From Gemmatimonadota bacterium (GTDB lineage: Bacteria; Gemmatimonadota; Gemmatimonadetes; Gemmatimonadales; Gemmatimonadaceae): a DNA stretch of 64,000 bases. A program made the translations under genes and the position numbers. This document shows positions 26,141-37,566 of this stretch, in pieces (the first letter of the stretch is position 1; every line of letters starts with the position of its first letter). The stretch spans positions 62,001 through 126,000 of the forward strand of contig JADJAD010000004.1 in the NCBI GenBank assembly GCA_016704465.1. The letters are read 5' to 3'. Under the pieces are notes generated by a model. That model was not told the origin of the DNA and made no database searches. It was given only the letters and a program-made list of their open reading frames with translations.

Positions 26141-27328
26141 CTAGTGCGTGATCGATGCGCTGAGGCGCATCGATGAATTGGCGGGCGAGCAATCCTGCGC
26201 CGAGACGCCGTACTGGAACGTCACCCCGACCTGGATATCGAAGTCATCCCACGTGTAGGTCGCCGAGTTGGACTTGCCGATCTGGCTGATCGGCGCTCCC
26301 CATGGGTCTCCGACCACGCGTCGGAACAATGCATATCGTTCGACGTCCTTCTCGCCCGCCACCTCGTCGGGCGAGGCAGTGAACGTGACCTGCACGTGGT
26401 CCTGCGCGAAGGTCACGGGATCCAGGATCATCACCACGGCGGGGCTCCCCGGATTCAGCGGGACATCGCCGCAGGAATTGCGCTGCGCCAGTCCAATGTT
26501 GGCGAGCGACGTCTGCGAGTTCACCGTCCGCACGAAGGTCTGGGACCGGTTCTGCAGGTTGAATCCATTGAACACACCGTTCACGGTGAGCGTGACGGCG
26601 CGAATGGAATCGGCGATGCTGCCGGCCTGGTCCCAGTAGATGGGGAGTGATGACGTAGCGACCGAGTCGAACCTGCCGCTGGCCAGCACGCGGCTGTACT
26701 TGAAGAGCGGCTGTCCGGTGGCGATGCGGATTCCCGTCGCCACCACCGAGATGGGCCCGTCGTTCACGCGGCGCCACAGCACGAACATGTTCGACCCGCT
26801 CGGGGCGGTCGAATCCGACGACACCCAGTAACTCACCGTCTCGGCCAGCGAGATCGATGCGTCGCTCTTGCGATATGTATGATCGGGATACCCCTTGCTG
26901 GAGAATGGCAGCGTGATCGTACTTCCCGTGTTCATGGCCAGCGTCTGGCTCATCGGGACGTTGGGGTCGAAGTAGACGGCTTCCACGTCGGACGTGTCGT
27001 TGGCGACCAGGTCGGTGTTGAACGTGACCGAGTACGCGTGCGCCTGGATGATCTTGGGCTGGTTGCGCGGAATGCCCTGCGCCGGATCCATCGGCTGCAC
27101 GCCGATGCCGATGTTGCGCAGCTCGCGGTCCACCATGTTCTGCGCGTAGCGGGCCGTCTGCTGCGCGTCCGTGCGTCCCACGTCCTGCGCCAGCTGGCGC
27201 ATCTGCATCGTGAAGAAGGGCACGGCCGCGGCGAAAATGCCGATCGTGATCGTCAGCGTCAGCAACAGCTCGCCGAGCGAGTAGCCGCGCCGGTCGAGGC
27301 CTGCGCGAGTTGAGCGTGGGAAGCGCAT
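26141..27328 (-). CDS. PilW-like minor pilin
   Basis: A 395-residue type IV pilin-like protein. The N-terminal prepilin leader is basic, with the cleavage region DRRGYSLGELLLTLTITIGIFAAAVPFF: Gly before the hydrophobic helix and Glu at position +5. This matches prepilin peptidase substrates of the PilW class. The C-terminal domain is globular and periplasmic/extracellular. It contains one clear Cys pair (NSCGDVP and AQDCSPAN) likely to be a disulfide. It follows PilV by nine bases and precedes PilX by 34 bases. These minor pilins prime assembly of type IV pili for twitching or DNA uptake. Confidence 0.8.
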   Translation of the reverse strand: MRFPRSTRAGLDRRGYSLGELLLTLTITIGIFAAAVPFFTMQMRQLAQDVGRTDAQQTARYAQNMVDRELRNIGIGVQPMDPAQGIPRNQPKIIQAHAYSVTFNTDLVANDTSDVEAVYFDPNVPMSQTLAMNTGSTITLPFSSKGYPDHTYRKSDASISLAETVSYWVSSDSTAPSGSNMFVLWRRVNDGPISVVATGIRIATGQPLFKYSRVLASGRFDSVATSSLPIYWDQAGSIADSIRAVTLTVNGVFNGFNLQNRSQTFVRTVNSQTSLANIGLAQRNSCGDVPLNPGSPAVVMILDPVTFAQDHVQVTFTASPDEVAGEKDVERYALFRRVVGDPWGAPISQIGKSNSATYTWDDFDIQVGVTFQYGVSAQDCSPANSSMRLSASITH

Positions 27329-27337
27329 GCGAGTCTC

Positions 27338-27727
27338 CTAGAATCGGGCGATGGCGGTTGTCTTCTTGACCGGCAACGCCATCGCTGGGTGCGTGACCGT
27401 GACCGTCACCGTCTTGTAGGCGTACTGGGCATTCAGCGTCTGTACGATCGCCGTGACCCGTTGGTAGCCGGTGTAGCCGCTGATGCCGCTCTCGGTCGTG
27501 GCCAGCGTGTCCATCGACGTATAGTTGCGCTCGGCCTTCACGCGCTCGACGCGTCCCGAGGCCAGGTCGAGGGCGTTGTTGAGCATGGCGCTGTTGGCGT
27601 TGCTCCTCGCGTAGCGTCGGCCGTATTCCGCCATGCCGATGAGTGCCGTGCCGAGGATCGTCAGGGCGACCATCACTTCCAGGAGCGAAATGCCGCGCCG
27701 CACGGCGCGAGTCTGGGTCAGGCGCAT
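27338..27727 (-). CDS. PilV-like minor pilin
   Basis: A 129-residue prepilin-like protein. The leader ends at RRGISLLEVMVALTILGTALIGMAEYGRRYA, with Gly before the cleavage site and Glu at position +5 of the mature helix. The ATG at 27727 overlaps the FimT stop (ATGA). The short C-terminal domain is beta-rich (YQRVTAIVQTLNAQYAYKTVTVTVTHP). It belongs to the PilV class of minor pilins that initiate pilus assembly. An ATG further upstream in frame exists but lies within fimT. Confidence 0.8.
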   Translation of the reverse strand: MRLTQTRAVRRGISLLEVMVALTILGTALIGMAEYGRRYARSNANSAMLNNALDLASGRVERVKAERNYTSMDTLATTESGISGYTGYQRVTAIVQTLNAQYAYKTVTVTVTHPAMALPVKKTTAIARF

Positions 27728-28317
27728 CAGTTCATCCTCGTCCACGTGGTGCCGTTGAATCGATACGACTCAGTGCGGCCGGTCGCCATCGTCACGCGTA
27801 CCAGCCGATGGTCCACCGCTGAGCCGCGGCTCGACGTCAGGTAGACGTCGAGGTTGGTGCTGGCCGCGCCGTCCCGCAGGAACTGCAGGGCCGGGAAGCC
27901 GGACAGCATGCACAGGTTCGCCCCGCTCACCGCCGCCGATGGCGTGCTGCCGTAGCCCGTCGCGGGGATCGCGAACTTCGCCCCGTCCTCCAGCGGTCGC
28001 GAGGTGGAGCGCTCGCCGCCGTCGGCAACGCAGTTGTTGTTCGCGTCCTCGACAATGCGCATGTTGCGGCTGGACATGTCGAAGGCAACCACCACGTTGG
28101 TCTGCCGCATGATGGCGTTGCGCTGCGCTCCCTGCAGCACGGTGCGCACTGTCCGCATCGCGGCATCGGCCCGATACTTCTCGTAGTTCATGCGCGGCAC
28201 CGCCATCCCGGCAATGATGCCGACCATGATGAGCACCACGATGAGCTCGAGCAGCGTGAAGCCGCGTCGAGCCCGCCGACGGTCCTCGTTAGGTTCCTGC
28301 CTGTCCCGTGCGATCAT
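27727..28317 (-). CDS. GspH/FimT-family minor pseudopilin
   Basis: A 196-residue protein starting MIARDRQEPNEDRRRARR and then the prepilin motif GFTLLELIVVLIMVGIIAGMAVP, the classical processed type IV pilin site. The globular domain contains GSTPSAAVSGANLCMLSGFPALQFLRDGAAS, typical of GspH/FimT. It is the first gene of a four-gene operon fimT-pilV-pilW-pilX, so the promoter should lie in the 267-base gap before the divergent AraC-type gene at 28585. Prepilin peptidase and the PilB/PilC motor are not in the window. Confidence 0.85.
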   Translation of the reverse strand: MIARDRQEPNEDRRRARRGFTLLELIVVLIMVGIIAGMAVPRMNYEKYRADAAMRTVRTVLQGAQRNAIMRQTNVVVAFDMSSRNMRIVEDANNNCVADGGERSTSRPLEDGAKFAIPATGYGSTPSAAVSGANLCMLSGFPALQFLRDGAASTNLDVYLTSSRGSAVDHRLVRVTMATGRTESYRFNGTTWTRMN

Positions 28318-28584
28318 GCCTGCCTCCTGACGGCGAAACGCCGCGCAGTCTCGATGGTGTCGTCGAGCACATCCGCCGCGTTCGTAACGGCTTGCGACCT
28401 CCCGCTCCGTCAAGGGACGATGGGCGCAGGGTCGAAGTTACGGCGGCTGGCCGGGGCGCCTGTCACGCCGGCTCCCCGCAGTGTCACGTTCTTGCACTCC
28501 GTTCCAGCCACGTGACGGCAGGCAGGGTTCGACCGTCCCTCTCATGCACCAGAAGGCCGTCGGTCCTGCCCCGCGGAGAGTGAC

Positions 28585-29379
28585 ATGAGTGTCGTTGCCG
28601 CGCTGGTCACGAATCCGGCGCGCCTGTTCCGATTGCGGACCGCCCTGCGCGGTCGTCACACGGTGGAACCGTGCGGCGACTGGGGCGCCGTCACGCTCCT
28701 GTGCGAGAAGCAGCCGGTCCTGCTCGCAGTCCTCGACCTGTTTACCTTCGGCGACATGTCGCTGGAGCCGTTGCGCCAGCTCAAGCGACGCTTTCCCCGC
28801 CTGACAACCGTCGCCTACGTCTCGGCAGCCCCCGAGCGCTCGCGCGACCTCTTCGACGCCGGACGCGCGGGCATGGACGCCATCATCGTCGCCGACGTGG
28901 ACGATGCCCCCGCGCCGATGAGCGCGATCCTGGAGCAGGCCGAGGCCAGGGGCGTTGCCTCGCGCCTCCGCGACGCGCTCATCGACGCGCGCCCCACGGT
29001 GCGCGACGCGGTGCTCCTGGCCGTCACGCGCGCCCACGAGCGGCTGACGACCGAGGACCTGTCGGCCACGCTCTCGCTCTCGCGCCGCGTGCTCGCCAAG
29101 CACCTCGACCAGGCGACCCTCCCCTCGCCGCAACGCCTGCTGACGTGGGGTCGGCTGCTGGTCGCCGCCCACATGCTGGAGGATCCGCATCGCAGCGCCG
29201 ACGGCGTCGCCCAGGCGCTGCACTTCCCATCCGGAAGCGCGTTCCGCAATACCTGCCAGCGATACCTCCACGCCACGCCGTCGGAAATCCGGTCGCGCGG
29301 CGGGGCGGACTTTGCCATCGAGGGCATGCTGCGCGACCACGGCACGGCCGACGACGAACGCGACCTCGCCGCGGACTGA
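28585..29379 (+). CDS. AraC-type regulator with receiver-like N-terminal domain
   Basis: A 264-residue protein. The C-terminal third (about 150-250) is an AraC-type double helix-turn-helix: LTTEDLSATLSLSRRVLAKHLDQ, then the second HTH GVAQALHFPSGSAFRNTCQRYLHATPSEIRSRG. The N-terminal 130 residues (VVAALVTNPARLFRLRTALR, LLAVLDLFTFGDMSLEPLRQLKRRFPRLTTVAYV) resemble a response-regulator receiver. A usable phosphoacceptor Asp is plausible in LAVLDL, but the acidic pair near the start is missing. A GGAG ribosome-binding site precedes the ATG. It is divergent from the minor-pilin operon, which it may control. Confidence 0.7.
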   Translation: MSVVAALVTNPARLFRLRTALRGRHTVEPCGDWGAVTLLCEKQPVLLAVLDLFTFGDMSLEPLRQLKRRFPRLTTVAYVSAAPERSRDLFDAGRAGMDAIIVADVDDAPAPMSAILEQAEARGVASRLRDALIDARPTVRDAVLLAVTRAHERLTTEDLSATLSLSRRVLAKHLDQATLPSPQRLLTWGRLLVAAHMLEDPHRSADGVAQALHFPSGSAFRNTCQRYLHATPSEIRSRGGADFAIEGMLRDHGTADDERDLAAD

Positions 29380-29480
29380 GCGCCAGCTGGCGTTGCGAAC
29401 GCGGCGGCAGAAGGCGATGATCCTGCGCCTCCCACCTCGTGCCGCCCTCAAGGCCCGCCCCGCGCGACCCGTCCATCGCC

Positions 29481-30092
29481 ATGCTCGTCGTCGCATTGAC
29501 CGGAAACATCGCCGCCGGCAAGTCGGCCGTGACCGAGCGGCTCGCCGCGCTCGGCGCCGTGATCATCGACGCGGACGTCCTCGCCCGCGAGGTCGTGGCG
29601 CCCGGTACCCCCGCGCTCGATGCCATCGTCGCGCGGTGGGGGGCACGCATGCGCACGACCGACGGCGCGCTCGACCGAGTCGCCCTGCGCGAGATCGTCT
29701 TCAGCGACCGGCAGGAGCGCGAAGCGCTGAACGCCATCGTGCATCCCGGCGTGGAACTGCTGCGCCGTGCACGCATCGACGACGCGCGAGGCGACGGCGC
29801 CGACGTGGTCGTCTGCGACATCCCCCTGCTCTTCGAGACGGGCCTCGACCGTGCGTTCGATTGCATCATCGTCGTCGACGCCCCCGACCGGACGCGGTGG
29901 CAGCGACTGGTGACGCATCGCGGACTCTCCACCGGCGTCGCGCGCCAGATGATGGACTCTCAGCTCTCGGCCGAGTCGAAGCGCGCGCGGGCCGACTTCG
30001 TCATCGACAACGACGGCACGCCGGACGCGCTCACGGTCAAGGTCGAGGCGCTCTGGTCCGCGCTGCGCGCGCGGGCCGCACAAGCGACGTGA
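29481..30092 (+). CDS. coaE: Dephospho-CoA kinase
   Basis: A 203-residue P-loop kinase, the last step of coenzyme A synthesis. The P-loop is GNIAAGKSAV at residues 8-17, followed by the substrate region GAVIIDADVLAREVVAPGTP. The CoA-domain segment is HPGVELLRRARI, and VCDIPLLFETGLDRAFDCIIVV is the family signature (E/D-[IV]-PLLFE). The lid region DRTRWQRLVTHRGLS follows. The ATG at 29481 gives the normal length and starts directly before the first strand; an in-frame start at 29439 adds 14 residues. It precedes gcvH, which has its own promoter. Confidence 0.93.
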   Translation: MLVVALTGNIAAGKSAVTERLAALGAVIIDADVLAREVVAPGTPALDAIVARWGARMRTTDGALDRVALREIVFSDRQEREALNAIVHPGVELLRRARIDDARGDGADVVVCDIPLLFETGLDRAFDCIIVVDAPDRTRWQRLVTHRGLSTGVARQMMDSQLSAESKRARADFVIDNDGTPDALTVKVEALWSALRARAAQAT

Positions 30093-30095
30093 AAT

Positions 30096-30125
30096 TCTTG
30101 ACAATGCCTTTCGCCCGCCGGTAGA
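30096..30125 (+). promoter_or_regulatory. Sigma70-type promoter of gcvH
   Basis: A perfect -35 TTGACA (30096-30101), an 18-base spacer and a -10 TAGACT (30120-30125). The expected start of transcription is near 30132, about 29 bases before the gcvH GTG. It is the best-matching promoter I found. Confidence 0.75.
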
Positions 30126-30160
30126 CTTCGCCGCGACCCTTCCACCTCAGAGCGGCGAAC

Positions 30161-30550
30161 GTGTCCAACATTCCCAGCGACCTCCTCTACTCCACCGACC
30201 ACGAATACCTCAGGGCGACGGACGAGCCCGACGTGTTCATCGTCGGCATCACTCACTACGCGCAAGACCAGCTGGGGGACATCGTCTTCGTCGAGTTGCC
30301 CAAGGCGGGCGCCACCTTCGGTGCGCACGACACCTTCGGCACGATCGAGGCGGTCAAGGCGGTGTCGGAGCTGTTTGCTCCGGTATCGGGTACGGTCACG
30401 GAGGTCAACAGTGCCCTCGACGGCGATCCGGCCGTGATCAACCGCGACCCCTTCGGCGACGGCTGGATGATCAAGATCCGCCTCTCCGACCCCTCGCAGA
30501 AGGACAGCCTGTTGTCGGCCGAGGCGTACGCGGCCCACACCGGCGCCTAG
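30161..30550 (+). CDS. gcvH: Glycine cleavage system H protein
   Basis: A 129-residue lipoyl carrier protein. The lipoyl-lysine motif is TFGTIEAVKAVSELFAPVSG with Lys66 as the modified residue, followed by GTVTEVNSALDGDPAVINRDPFGDGWMIKI, all diagnostic of GcvH. It shuttles the aminomethyl group between GcvP, GcvT and Lpd. GTG start (gtgtccaac); the distance from the promoter is about 30 bases. It converges on gcvP across a strong terminator at 30611. GcvT is not in the window, while GcvP, LipM and Lpd are. Confidence 0.95.
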   Translation: MSNIPSDLLYSTDHEYLRATDEPDVFIVGITHYAQDQLGDIVFVELPKAGATFGAHDTFGTIEAVKAVSELFAPVSGTVTEVNSALDGDPAVINRDPFGDGWMIKIRLSDPSQKDSLLSAEAYAAHTGA

Positions 30551-30610
30551 CGCCGCGCGGTAGCGAAGGCGCCTGCGGTCGCAGCGCGCACATCGTCAGA
30601 CAGCCTGCAA

Positions 30611-30647
30611 GACACGAGCGGCGCCGGATTGCGGCGCCGCTCGTGTC
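30611..30647. terminator. Bidirectional terminator between gcvH and gcvP
   Basis: GACACGAGCGGCGCC pairs perfectly with GGCGCCGCTCGTGTC (15 bp), with a seven-base loop GGATTGC. It lies between two convergent genes. The following ATTTCAT is weakly T-rich on the plus strand. Confidence 0.85.
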
Positions 30648-30680
30648 ATTTCATCCCGGCCTCACCTGCGCCGCCCGATC

Positions 30681-33560
<2,880 letters not shown>

Positions 33561-33837
33561 GTACACCCCAAGGGCGAGGTCAGGGACGGCGCACGGACGG
33601 CGCAGGGCGCGCGATGCGCCGGAAGAGCGCGACTGTCAGCGAGATGGCATGGACCACCACGACGACGATTCCTGAAAACTAGTCGCTGGAGGAACGCGCC
33701 GCGAACAGCACCAATCGAGGAGGAGTTCGCGGCGCCGCGACGAGGAATGCCGGTCCGAATTCCGGTGCGACGATTCGTCCTACTTCGCCCCGGCGTCGGC
33801 GTGACGCATCGGTACCATCCTCACCCGACTCCACCGC

Positions 33838-33843
33838 TAGATT
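33838..33843 (+). promoter_or_regulatory. -10-like element for leaderless lipM
   Basis: TAGATT lies seven bases before the ATG at 33851, so transcription would start at or next to the A of the start codon. No -35 element and no Shine-Dalgarno sequence are visible. Similar TAGATT/TAGACT words precede gcvH, lipA, lpd and the 61654 gene. Confidence 0.45.
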
Positions 33844-33850
33844 CGTCCGC

Positions 33851-34621
33851 ATGCACTGGCACCTGTTCCTGACGCCCCCGCTGTCGGGGGCCGACAACAT
33901 GGCGATCGACGAGGTCTTGATGGAGCGCGCCCGCTGGTCGGGCGAAGGCGTGGTGCGGGTGTACTCCTGGGCCGAACCCACCCTGTCGCTCGGGCGAAAC
34001 CAGTACGCCCAAGGCATCTACACCCGCGAGCGAGCGCGCGCGCTCGGCGTCGCCGTGCTGCGGCGGATGACGGGCGGGCGGGCCCTGTTGCATCACCGGG
34101 AGATTACCTACTCCGTGACCGCCCCGACGCCGCCGGGAGAGTCGCTGCATCGCTCGTACGCCATGATCAACTCGGCGCTGCTCGCCGCACTTCGTGTCCT
34201 CGGCGTCCACGCCGAGCGCGCCGACGACCGGGTACGCCTCCCGCCGCCCGGCAGCGCCCCGTGCTTCGAACGTCCGTGTCGAGGCGAGTTGATGTTGGAC
34301 GGGAAGAAGCTCGTCGGGAGCGCGCAATGCCGCGACCGTGGAGCGCTCCTGCAGCACGGGTCCGTGCTGGTGCACGACGATCAGGCGCTCGTGTCGCGAC
34401 TCGCCGGTATGGACGAGGAGGCGATCGCGCCGGCCGCGACGCTCGCCAGCGCGCTCGGGCGCGCGCCCGATCCCGCGGAGTTTGCCGAGGCGCTGTTCGC
34501 CGTGGTGCGAGCGGAGTGGGACGCGAACGCGTCCACCTTCGCCATGTCGCAGGAGCTGGACGAGGCGTGCGACGCCGCGCGCCTGCACTTCCGAAACGAT
34601 GCCTGGACGTGGCGACGGTGA
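33851..34621 (+). CDS. Lipoyl/octanoyl transferase of the LplA/LipM type
   Basis: A 256-residue BPL/LPL-fold enzyme. Motifs in order: NMAIDEVLM, YSWAEPTLSLGRNQ, VLRRMTGGRALLHHREITYSV, then SAPCFERPCRGELMLDGKKLVGSAQCRDRGALLQHGSVLV. The Cys in SAPCFERP matches the catalytic Cys of LipM octanoyltransferases (xxCFxxP) and the KLVGSAQ lysine is the substrate-ammonium binder. The length is typical for LipM rather than LplA, which carries an extra C-terminal domain. It would move octanoyl from ACP to GcvH, or ligate lipoate. It is the only lipoylation gene next to gcvHP; lipA and lipB are 17-27 kb away. Confidence 0.8.
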   Translation: MHWHLFLTPPLSGADNMAIDEVLMERARWSGEGVVRVYSWAEPTLSLGRNQYAQGIYTRERARALGVAVLRRMTGGRALLHHREITYSVTAPTPPGESLHRSYAMINSALLAALRVLGVHAERADDRVRLPPPGSAPCFERPCRGELMLDGKKLVGSAQCRDRGALLQHGSVLVHDDQALVSRLAGMDEEAIAPAATLASALGRAPDPAEFAEALFAVVRAEWDANASTFAMSQELDEACDAARLHFRNDAWTWRR

Positions 34622-34653
34622 CGTGGCACCTCGCTCGTGCGGCAGCGGTGGCG

Positions 34654-34659
34654 TACACT
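34654..34659 (+). promoter_or_regulatory. -10-like element of the peptide ABC operon
   Basis: TACACT, with nine bases to the ATG at 34669. As at 33838, this leaves almost no 5'-UTR and there is no Shine-Dalgarno sequence. Proposed from spacing only. Confidence 0.35.
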
Positions 34660-34668
34660 TAGCGGCGC

Positions 34669-35640
34669 ATGATCGCCTTCCTGTTCCGTCGCCTGCTGCA
34701 AGGGGTCGCGATCCTCGTCACGGTCGCGACGGTCACGTTCGTCCTGATCCACGCCGCGCCGGGCGAACCGTTCGCCGGGCAGCTGGACGACGTCCGCTTC
34801 ACCCCCGCCCAGCAGGCGGAGTTACGGCGACAGCGCGGCCTCGACCAACCGCTCGCGACGCAGTACGTGCGGTACATGGGACGGCTGGCACGCGGTGACC
34901 TCGACGTGTCGCTCGCGCAGCAGCGCCCGGTGCGCACGATCCTCGCCGAGGCGCTGCCACGCACCCTCCTGCTCATGTCGGCCGCCCTGTTCGGCGGCTT
35001 CGCGTTAGGCATCCTCGTCGGGGCACTGCAGGCGGCGCGCGCCGGCTCGTGGGCCGACCGGGTGGCGGGACGGATCACGGTCGCCCTCGCCGCCCTCCCC
35101 GATTTCTGGCTCGCCCTGACCCTCCTGCTCCTCTTCTCGGTGCGCCTGCGCTGGTTCCCGGTCTCGGGAATGGTCGATCCCACGATGCACGAGTACCTCT
35201 CGCCCCTCGGTCGGCTGCGCGACGTGGCCTGGCACCTCGCACTTCCGGCAACGACGATGGCCCTGATCTTCGCCGCCGTCGTCGCCCGCTACCAGCGACA
35301 GGCGCTGCTCGACGTCCTCCCCGACGACTTCGTGCGCTCCGCGCGCGCCAAGGGTGTGAGTGAGCGCGGCGTCGTGCTGCGCCACGCGCTGCGCAACGCC
35401 CTGCTCCCGACCATCACGCTGTTCGGCATGGCGCTCCCGGCGCTGGTGGGCGGCTCGCTCTTCGTCGAGTTCATCTTCGCCTGGCCCGGCATGGGGCGCG
35501 CCGCCGTGGAGGCGCTGTCGGCGCGCGACTACCCCGTGGTCCTCGGGACCACCCTCGTCAGCAGCGCCCTGGTCGTGGTGGGGAGCATCGTCGCCGACCT
35601 GCTCGCCGCGGCCGCCGACCCGCGCCTGCGCCGTGGCTGA
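34669..35640 (+). CDS. Peptide/nickel ABC transporter permease, DppB type
   Basis: A 323-residue inner-membrane permease with six hydrophobic segments. The N-terminus FLFRRLLQGVAILVTVATVTFVLIHAAPGEPF is the typical DppB/OppB first helix. The central EAA-loop segment is ARAKGVSERGVVLRHALRNALLPTITLFG, which docks onto the ATPase. It ends YPVVLGTTLVSSALVVVGSIVADLLAAAADPRLR. It would form a channel with the next permease to import di- or oligopeptides, but no substrate-binding protein gene is adjacent. Confidence 0.9.
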   Translation: MIAFLFRRLLQGVAILVTVATVTFVLIHAAPGEPFAGQLDDVRFTPAQQAELRRQRGLDQPLATQYVRYMGRLARGDLDVSLAQQRPVRTILAEALPRTLLLMSAALFGGFALGILVGALQAARAGSWADRVAGRITVALAALPDFWLALTLLLLFSVRLRWFPVSGMVDPTMHEYLSPLGRLRDVAWHLALPATTMALIFAAVVARYQRQALLDVLPDDFVRSARAKGVSERGVVLRHALRNALLPTITLFGMALPALVGGSLFVEFIFAWPGMGRAAVEALSARDYPVVLGTTLVSSALVVVGSIVADLLAAAADPRLRRG

Positions 35641-36553
35641 TACCCCGGTCGTCGCGTCGCTGGCCATTCCGGCCCTGCCGACTCCCGCGTCGTCGCTGTC
35701 GTCGACGCCGTTCTCCCGCCTCTTGCACCTGATGTGGCGCGAGCGCAGCGGCCGGTGGGCGCTGCTCTTCCTCGCGCTGCTGGTCGCCGCCGCGCTGGCC
35801 GCCCCGTGGCTCGCCCCGTTCGATCCGGCGCGCCCGCTCGATCCCGGGGCTGGCGCGGCCGGGCCAAGCCTCTCGCATTGGTTCGGCACCGACCTCACCA
35901 GCCGCGATGTCCTGAGCCGCATGCTCTACGGCTCACGCGTCTCGCTGGCCGTCGCGGCGCTGGCCGCGCTGCTGGCCTCCATCGTCGGCCTGCTGTACGG
36001 GGGAGTGGCCGGCTTCGCCGGCGGTCGCACGGACGGCGCGATGATGCGCCTCATCGACGCGCTACTCGCGATCCCGCGCATCCTGCTGCTGCTGACCGTG
36101 CTCGCCCTGTGGGGCACGGTCAACGTTCGCGCCCTCATCCTCCTCATCGGCCTCACCGGATGGTTCTCGGTGGCGCGACTGGCGCGCGCCGAGGCGTCGG
36201 CCCTGCGCGAGCGCGAGTTCGTGCTCGCCGCGCGCGCCCTCGGCGCCGCCCCGTGGCGCGTCTTCGTTAGGTACGTCCTGCCTCACGCCACCGGGCCGGT
36301 CCTCGTCGCCGCCACGATCGCCATCGGACAGGTCGTCGTGCTCGAGGCAGGACTCTCGTACCTCGGCTATGGCGTCCCCCAGCCGACCCCCACGTGGGGC
36401 AACATCATTCGCGATGGACGCGAGACCATTGCCAGCACCTGGTGGCTCACCGTCTTCCCCGGTCTTGCCCTCGTGGGGACGGCGCTGGCGGTGAATACTG
36501 TCGCCGACCGCTTGCGCGCAGCGTTGAATCCGCGCCAGCTTCACGCGCCATGA
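35633..36553 (+). CDS. Peptide/nickel ABC transporter permease, DppC type
   Basis: A 306-residue DppC/OppC permease. The GTG at 35633 overlaps the preceding stop. After a cytoplasmic N-terminus and one helix (LFLALLVAAALAAPWLAPF), the DppC signature SHWFGTDLTSRDVLSRMLYGSRVSL is followed by five more helices. The EAA loop is LREREFVLAARALGAAPWRVFVRYVLPHATGPVLV, and LSYLGYGVPQPTPTWGNIIRDGRE is the family's distal motif. It forms the heterodimeric channel with the DppB-type protein. Its stop overlaps the ATG of the ATPase gene. Confidence 0.9.
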   Translation: MADTPVVASLAIPALPTPASSLSSTPFSRLLHLMWRERSGRWALLFLALLVAAALAAPWLAPFDPARPLDPGAGAAGPSLSHWFGTDLTSRDVLSRMLYGSRVSLAVAALAALLASIVGLLYGGVAGFAGGRTDGAMMRLIDALLAIPRILLLLTVLALWGTVNVRALILLIGLTGWFSVARLARAEASALREREFVLAARALGAAPWRVFVRYVLPHATGPVLVAATIAIGQVVVLEAGLSYLGYGVPQPTPTWGNIIRDGRETIASTWWLTVFPGLALVGTALAVNTVADRLRAALNPRQLHAP

Positions 36554-37566
36554 CCGACCCCCTCCTGCGCGTCGAGCACCTGCGCACGTACTTTCACTCG
36601 CCGGCGGGCATTGCCCGGGCGGTGGACGACGTGTCGTTCTCCATCGGGCGCGGGGAGACGGTTGGCGTCGTGGGGGAGTCGGGCTGCGGCAAGTCGGTCA
36701 CGGCGCTCTCGTTGCTGCGCCTGATCCAGGCGCCCGGGCGCATCGAAGCCGGGAGCCACATCTGGTTCGAGGGTCGGGACCTGCTGACCCTCGGCGCCGA
36801 GGACATTCGCCAGGTCCGTGGCAACCGGATCGCGATGATCTTCCAGGAGCCGATGACGGCGCTCAACCCGGTCTTCACCGTCGGCGACCAGATCGCCGAG
36901 GTCGCCCGGGTGCACGACGGCGCCAGCCGCAAGGCGGCGTGGGAGCGCGCCGTGGAGATGCTCGCCCTCGTGGGCATCCCGTCGCCGCGCGAGCGCGCGA
37001 GCAACTACCCGCACCAGATGTCGGGCGGCATGCGACAGCGCGTGCTCATCGCCATGGCGCTGGTCATGAACCCCGCCCTCCTCATCGCCGACGAACCGAC
37101 CACCGCGCTCGACGTCACGATCCAGGCTCAGATCCTCGAGCTGCTGGCCAAGGTCCAGCAGGCGTTCGGGACGGCGATCCTGCTCATCACCCACGACCTC
37201 GGCGTCGTGGCCGAAACGGCATCGCGCGTGGTGGTCATGTACGGCGGACAGGTCGTCGAGGAGGCGCCGGTCCGGACGCTCTTTGCCGATCCCGGCCATC
37301 CGTACACCAAAGGACTGATGCAAGCCATGCCGCGTGTCGGGATGGACCGCGAGCGCCTGACGACGATCCCCGGGAGCGTCCCGCCCCCGACGGCGTGGCC
37401 CACCGGTTGCCGCTTCCGCGATCGCTGCGGCTTCGCGTGGCCGCGCTGCGAGGCCGAGGCACCAGCCCTCGTCCCGATCTCCGCCGGTCACGCCGCGCGC
37501 TGCCATCTCGCCGAGGTTGACCGCCCGCCGGTGGCCGCTCCGGCTAACGCGGCGAGGTCCACGTGA
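36550..37566 (+). CDS. Peptide ABC transporter ATP-binding protein, DppD type
   Basis: A 338-residue ATPase. Walker A is GESGCGKSVTALSL near residue 45, the Q-loop is MIFQEPMTALNPVFTVG, the signature MSGGMRQRVLIAMAL, and Walker B LLIADEPTTALDVTIQAQ, followed by the H-loop ITHDLGVV. The OppD/F-specific C-terminal extension contains GCRFRDRCGFAWPRCE, a Cys-rich region that can bind an iron-sulfur cluster in relatives. The ATG overlaps the permease stop (ATGA). All motifs are intact, unlike its partner ATPase. Confidence 0.93.
   Translation: MTDPLLRVEHLRTYFHSPAGIARAVDDVSFSIGRGETVGVVGESGCGKSVTALSLLRLIQAPGRIEAGSHIWFEGRDLLTLGAEDIRQVRGNRIAMIFQEPMTALNPVFTVGDQIAEVARVHDGASRKAAWERAVEMLALVGIPSPRERASNYPHQMSGGMRQRVLIAMALVMNPALLIADEPTTALDVTIQAQILELLAKVQQAFGTAILLITHDLGVVAETASRVVVMYGGQVVEEAPVRTLFADPGHPYTKGLMQAMPRVGMDRERLTTIPGSVPPPTAWPTGCRFRDRCGFAWPRCEAEAPALVPISAGHAARCHLAEVDRPPVAAPANAARST

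Noticed and set aside
28482..28496. Sigma-54 promoter (TGTCACGTTCTTGCA) before the pilus/AraC intergenic region
   Set aside because: GG of the -24 box is GT and the spacing to the -12 box is one base short; also oriented toward the AraC gene, not the pilin operon.
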